Below are positions 6,296 through 7,551 of a stretch of DNA of 7,551 nucleotides, piece by piece. The stretch spans positions 1-7,551 of the forward strand of contig LUZO01000130.1 of the NCBI GenBank assembly GCA_001603685.1, written 5' to 3'. A program made the translations under genes and the position numbers. The notes below the pieces were generated by a model, which had not been told where the DNA came from, searched no databases, and worked only from the letters and a program-made list of their open reading frames with translations. How positions within the stretch are numbered: position 1 is the first letter of the stretch; each line of letters begins with the position of its first letter. The stretch comes from Bacteroidales bacterium Bact_23. Lineage in GTDB: Bacteria; Bacteroidota; Bacteroidia; Bacteroidales; Lentimicrobiaceae.

Positions 6296-7072
6296 ATGGA
6301 AATGACCCGTCTGAAAGCGCTGCTCGAAGAAAAGGCGGCACAGTACAATACGCCCGGTTTTATTCCCGTTGATCCCATCAGCATTCCCCATCTGTTTACC
6401 CGAAGGGAAGACATTGAGATATCGGGATTTCTGGCGGCAACCATCGCGTGGGGGCAGCGCACCACAATAGTAAAAAACGGCCACCGGCTGATGCAACTGA
6501 TGGATCACGCGCCCTTCGACTTTGTAATGAATGCCGGTGTGGAAGACCTGAGGCGAATCTCCTCATTCGTCCACCGGACCTTTAACAGCGACGACTGCCT
6601 TTTCTTTATTGAATCGCTGAAAAATATCTACCTCAACCACGGAGGCCTTGAGCATGCCTTTTCTTACGGTTTATCCGATGGCGACAAAAACCTTTTTCAT
6701 GCTCTGGTACGCTTCCGCGAGATCTTTCTTGAAACCACTCACCTGAGCCGCTCTGAAAAGCATATTGCCAATCCTGCCTCAGGAAGTACCGCCAAAAGGC
6801 TGAATATGTTCCTCCGCTGGATGGTAAGAGATGACGGCAAAGGGGTGGATTTCGGTATCTGGAAAAAGATTCGTCCGTCGCAGCTCTCATGTCCGCTCGA
6901 TCTGCATGTGGGCAATGTCGCCCGAAACCTGGGTATGATCAGCAGGCGGCAGAACGACTGGAAAGCGGTGGAGGAGATCGACGGAATCCTCCGCAGCTTC
7001 GACCCTTCAGACCCGGTTAAGTATGATTTTGCGCTTTTTGGAATGGGAGTTTTTGAAAAGCAGAGAAAATAA
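6296..7072 (+). CDS. TIGR02757/DUF2400 family protein, possible DNA-glycosylase fold
   Basis: A 258-residue soluble protein of a family common in Bacteroidota with no settled function. Recognisable family blocks are DPISIPH (26-32), EISGFLAATIAWGQR (41-55), HRTFN (93-97), STAKRLNMFLRWMVR (154-168), PLDLHVGNVARNLG (190-203) and DPVKYDFALFGMG (219-231). The last three resemble the order in helix-hairpin-helix base-excision enzymes: a Lys-bearing helix, then P-x-D-x-H-V with the catalytic Asp. K157 and D192 would be the candidate pair; this is inference. The start at 6296 is chosen because the family homology begins there. The frame stays open back to 6122 only through the stop-free minisatellite, which would add an implausible Ser/Tyr/Leu repeat. 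ATG at 6302 is a second possibility. It is transcribed apart from the cco cluster and has no link to it beyond position. Confidence 0.88.
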   Translation: MEMTRLKALLEEKAAQYNTPGFIPVDPISIPHLFTRREDIEISGFLAATIAWGQRTTIVKNGHRLMQLMDHAPFDFVMNAGVEDLRRISSFVHRTFNSDDCLFFIESLKNIYLNHGGLEHAFSYGLSDGDKNLFHALVRFREIFLETTHLSRSEKHIANPASGSTAKRLNMFLRWMVRDDGKGVDFGIWKKIRPSQLSCPLDLHVGNVARNLGMISRRQNDWKAVEEIDGILRSFDPSDPVKYDFALFGMGVFEKQRK

Positions 7073-7075
7073 CAG

Positions 7076-7098
7076 ACTCTGGTTCAATCCAGGGTTTT
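7076..7098 (+). terminator. Short intrinsic terminator after the DUF2400 gene
   Basis: ACTCTGG (7076-7082) pairs with CCAGGGT (7089-7095) around TTCAAT, a 7-bp stem with one T-G wobble, ending in TTTT (7095-7098). It begins three bases after the TAA. Confidence 0.55.
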
Positions 7099-7122
7099 AA
7101 AAGCCGGATAAATGCTTAAAAC

Positions 7123-7161
7123 GAAAACCGCCCGTCAGATTCACTCTTACAGGCGGTTTTC
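7123..7161 (-). terminator. Bidirectional terminator between convergent genes
   Basis: GAAAACCGCC (7123-7132) and GGCGGTTTTC (7152-7161) form a perfect 10-bp inverted repeat with a 19-nt loop. On the minus strand the stem ends in TTTTCGTTTTAA, a better T-tract than on the plus strand, so its main job is likely the Pmp3-type gene ending at 7187. It can also back up the plus-strand terminator at 7076-7098. Confidence 0.7.
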
Positions 7162-7186
7162 AGGGTAATTATTTAAGGAAGAAATT

Positions 7187-7516
7187 CTATTTCAGTACAT
7201 GGTAAAGTGCGTGGATAACACCGGGGATCCAGAACAGCAGTGTCAGAATGATATTGACTATAAACGGTGTTCCCACTTCTTCGTATTTTAGGTAAACAGC
7301 CAGCGGAGGCAGCAGAATGGCCAGAATAACAAGCAGTACGGTCATTTCATCGGCTGCGGGTGGGGCAGGGGTTACCGGAGCGGCAACCGGAGCCGACAAT
7401 TCAGTCTCAACCTGTGCCTTTTTACCGGCAAAAGCTGCATCGGCAACATTTACAAATCCAAGCGTAAAAATTACCATCAGCATGGCAATCAGCGTTCCTG
7501 ATTTAAAGATTTTCAT
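7187..7516 (-). CDS. Pmp3/YqaE family membrane protein with signal peptide
   Basis: A 109-residue protein. Residues 1-30 look like a signal peptide (KIFK, hydrophobic core 8-22, then a NVADAAFA cleavage region). Residues 41-56 are an Ala/Pro/Val linker. Residues 58-107 are a Pmp3/YqaE domain of two hydrophobic helices: LAILLPPLAVYLKYEEVGTP (65-84) and IILTLLFWIPGVIHALY (89-105), both family hallmarks. Pmp3 proteins are small membrane proteins tied to membrane potential and salt or cold stress in yeast and plants; the bacterial role is poorly known. Canonical members are about 50-60 residues and lack the N-terminal half. The ATG at 7514-7516 gives a normal signal-peptide start. No promoter was recognised upstream in the 35 bases left in the window. 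Confidence 0.85.
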   Translation of the reverse strand: MKIFKSGTLIAMLMVIFTLGFVNVADAAFAGKKAQVETELSAPVAAPVTPAPPAADEMTVLLVILAILLPPLAVYLKYEEVGTPFIVNIILTLLFWIPGVIHALYHVLK

Positions 7517-7551
7517 AATTTTACAGAATTAAGTTAAACAACGATTTAAGC

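Noticed and set aside
7317..7532. 71-codon plus-strand frame opposite the Pmp3-type gene
   Set aside because: It is Ala/Thr/Ser-rich antisense of the signal peptide and linker, with no domain.

Overview
The window looks like a chromosomal piece of a member of the Bacteroidota. The evidence is a fused ccoNO gene, a TIGR02757/DUF2400-type gene, promoter -7 elements of the form TAnnTTTG, and start codons mostly without a Shine-Dalgarno sequence. Base composition is near balanced. Placement below phylum (Bacteroidales or Marinilabiliales-like) is only a guess.

Positions 1-159 are non-coding leader: an A-rich stretch, a candidate -7 element at 50-57 and a small GC-rich hairpin. Positions 160-6066 hold a tightly packed plus-strand cluster for a cbb3-type (high oxygen affinity) cytochrome c oxidase: ccoS, ccoNO (fused catalytic and monoheme c subunits), ccoQ, ccoP (with only one heme c motif), ccoG (polyferredoxin assembly factor), ccoH/fixH and a six-helix TauE/SafE (DsbD_2-type) membrane protein. 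CcoNO and CcoP form the electron path from a c-type donor to the heme b3/CuB site. CcoQ is an accessory helix, and CcoS, CcoG, CcoH and the TauE/SafE protein are maturation factors, probably for copper and heme insertion. The copper ATPase gene ccoI is not in the window; it may lie upstream. The only sizeable gap in the cluster, between ccoP and ccoG, carries a perfect 11-bp inverted repeat followed by TTTT, probably a leaky terminator separating structural from assembly genes. It also argues for a ccoG start at 3470 rather than 3434. A terminator follows the last gene.

Positions 6067-6295 are intergenic. They hold that terminator, then an 18-unit heptanucleotide minisatellite (126 bp in perfect register, inside 147 nt with no G), then a TAnnTTTG element six nucleotides before the next ATG, suggesting a leaderless mRNA. 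The gene there (6296-7072) is a TIGR02757/DUF2400 protein with features recalling helix-hairpin-helix DNA glycosylases. It converges on a minus-strand gene for a Pmp3/YqaE-type small membrane protein (7187-7516) that carries an added signal peptide and Ala/Pro linker. Two hairpins separate the convergent pair.

No wholly new system is evident. The points most worth a second look are the minisatellite beside the leaderless promoter, the ccoP-ccoG hairpin, the single-heme CcoP, and the glycosylase-like Lys/Asp pair in the DUF2400 protein.
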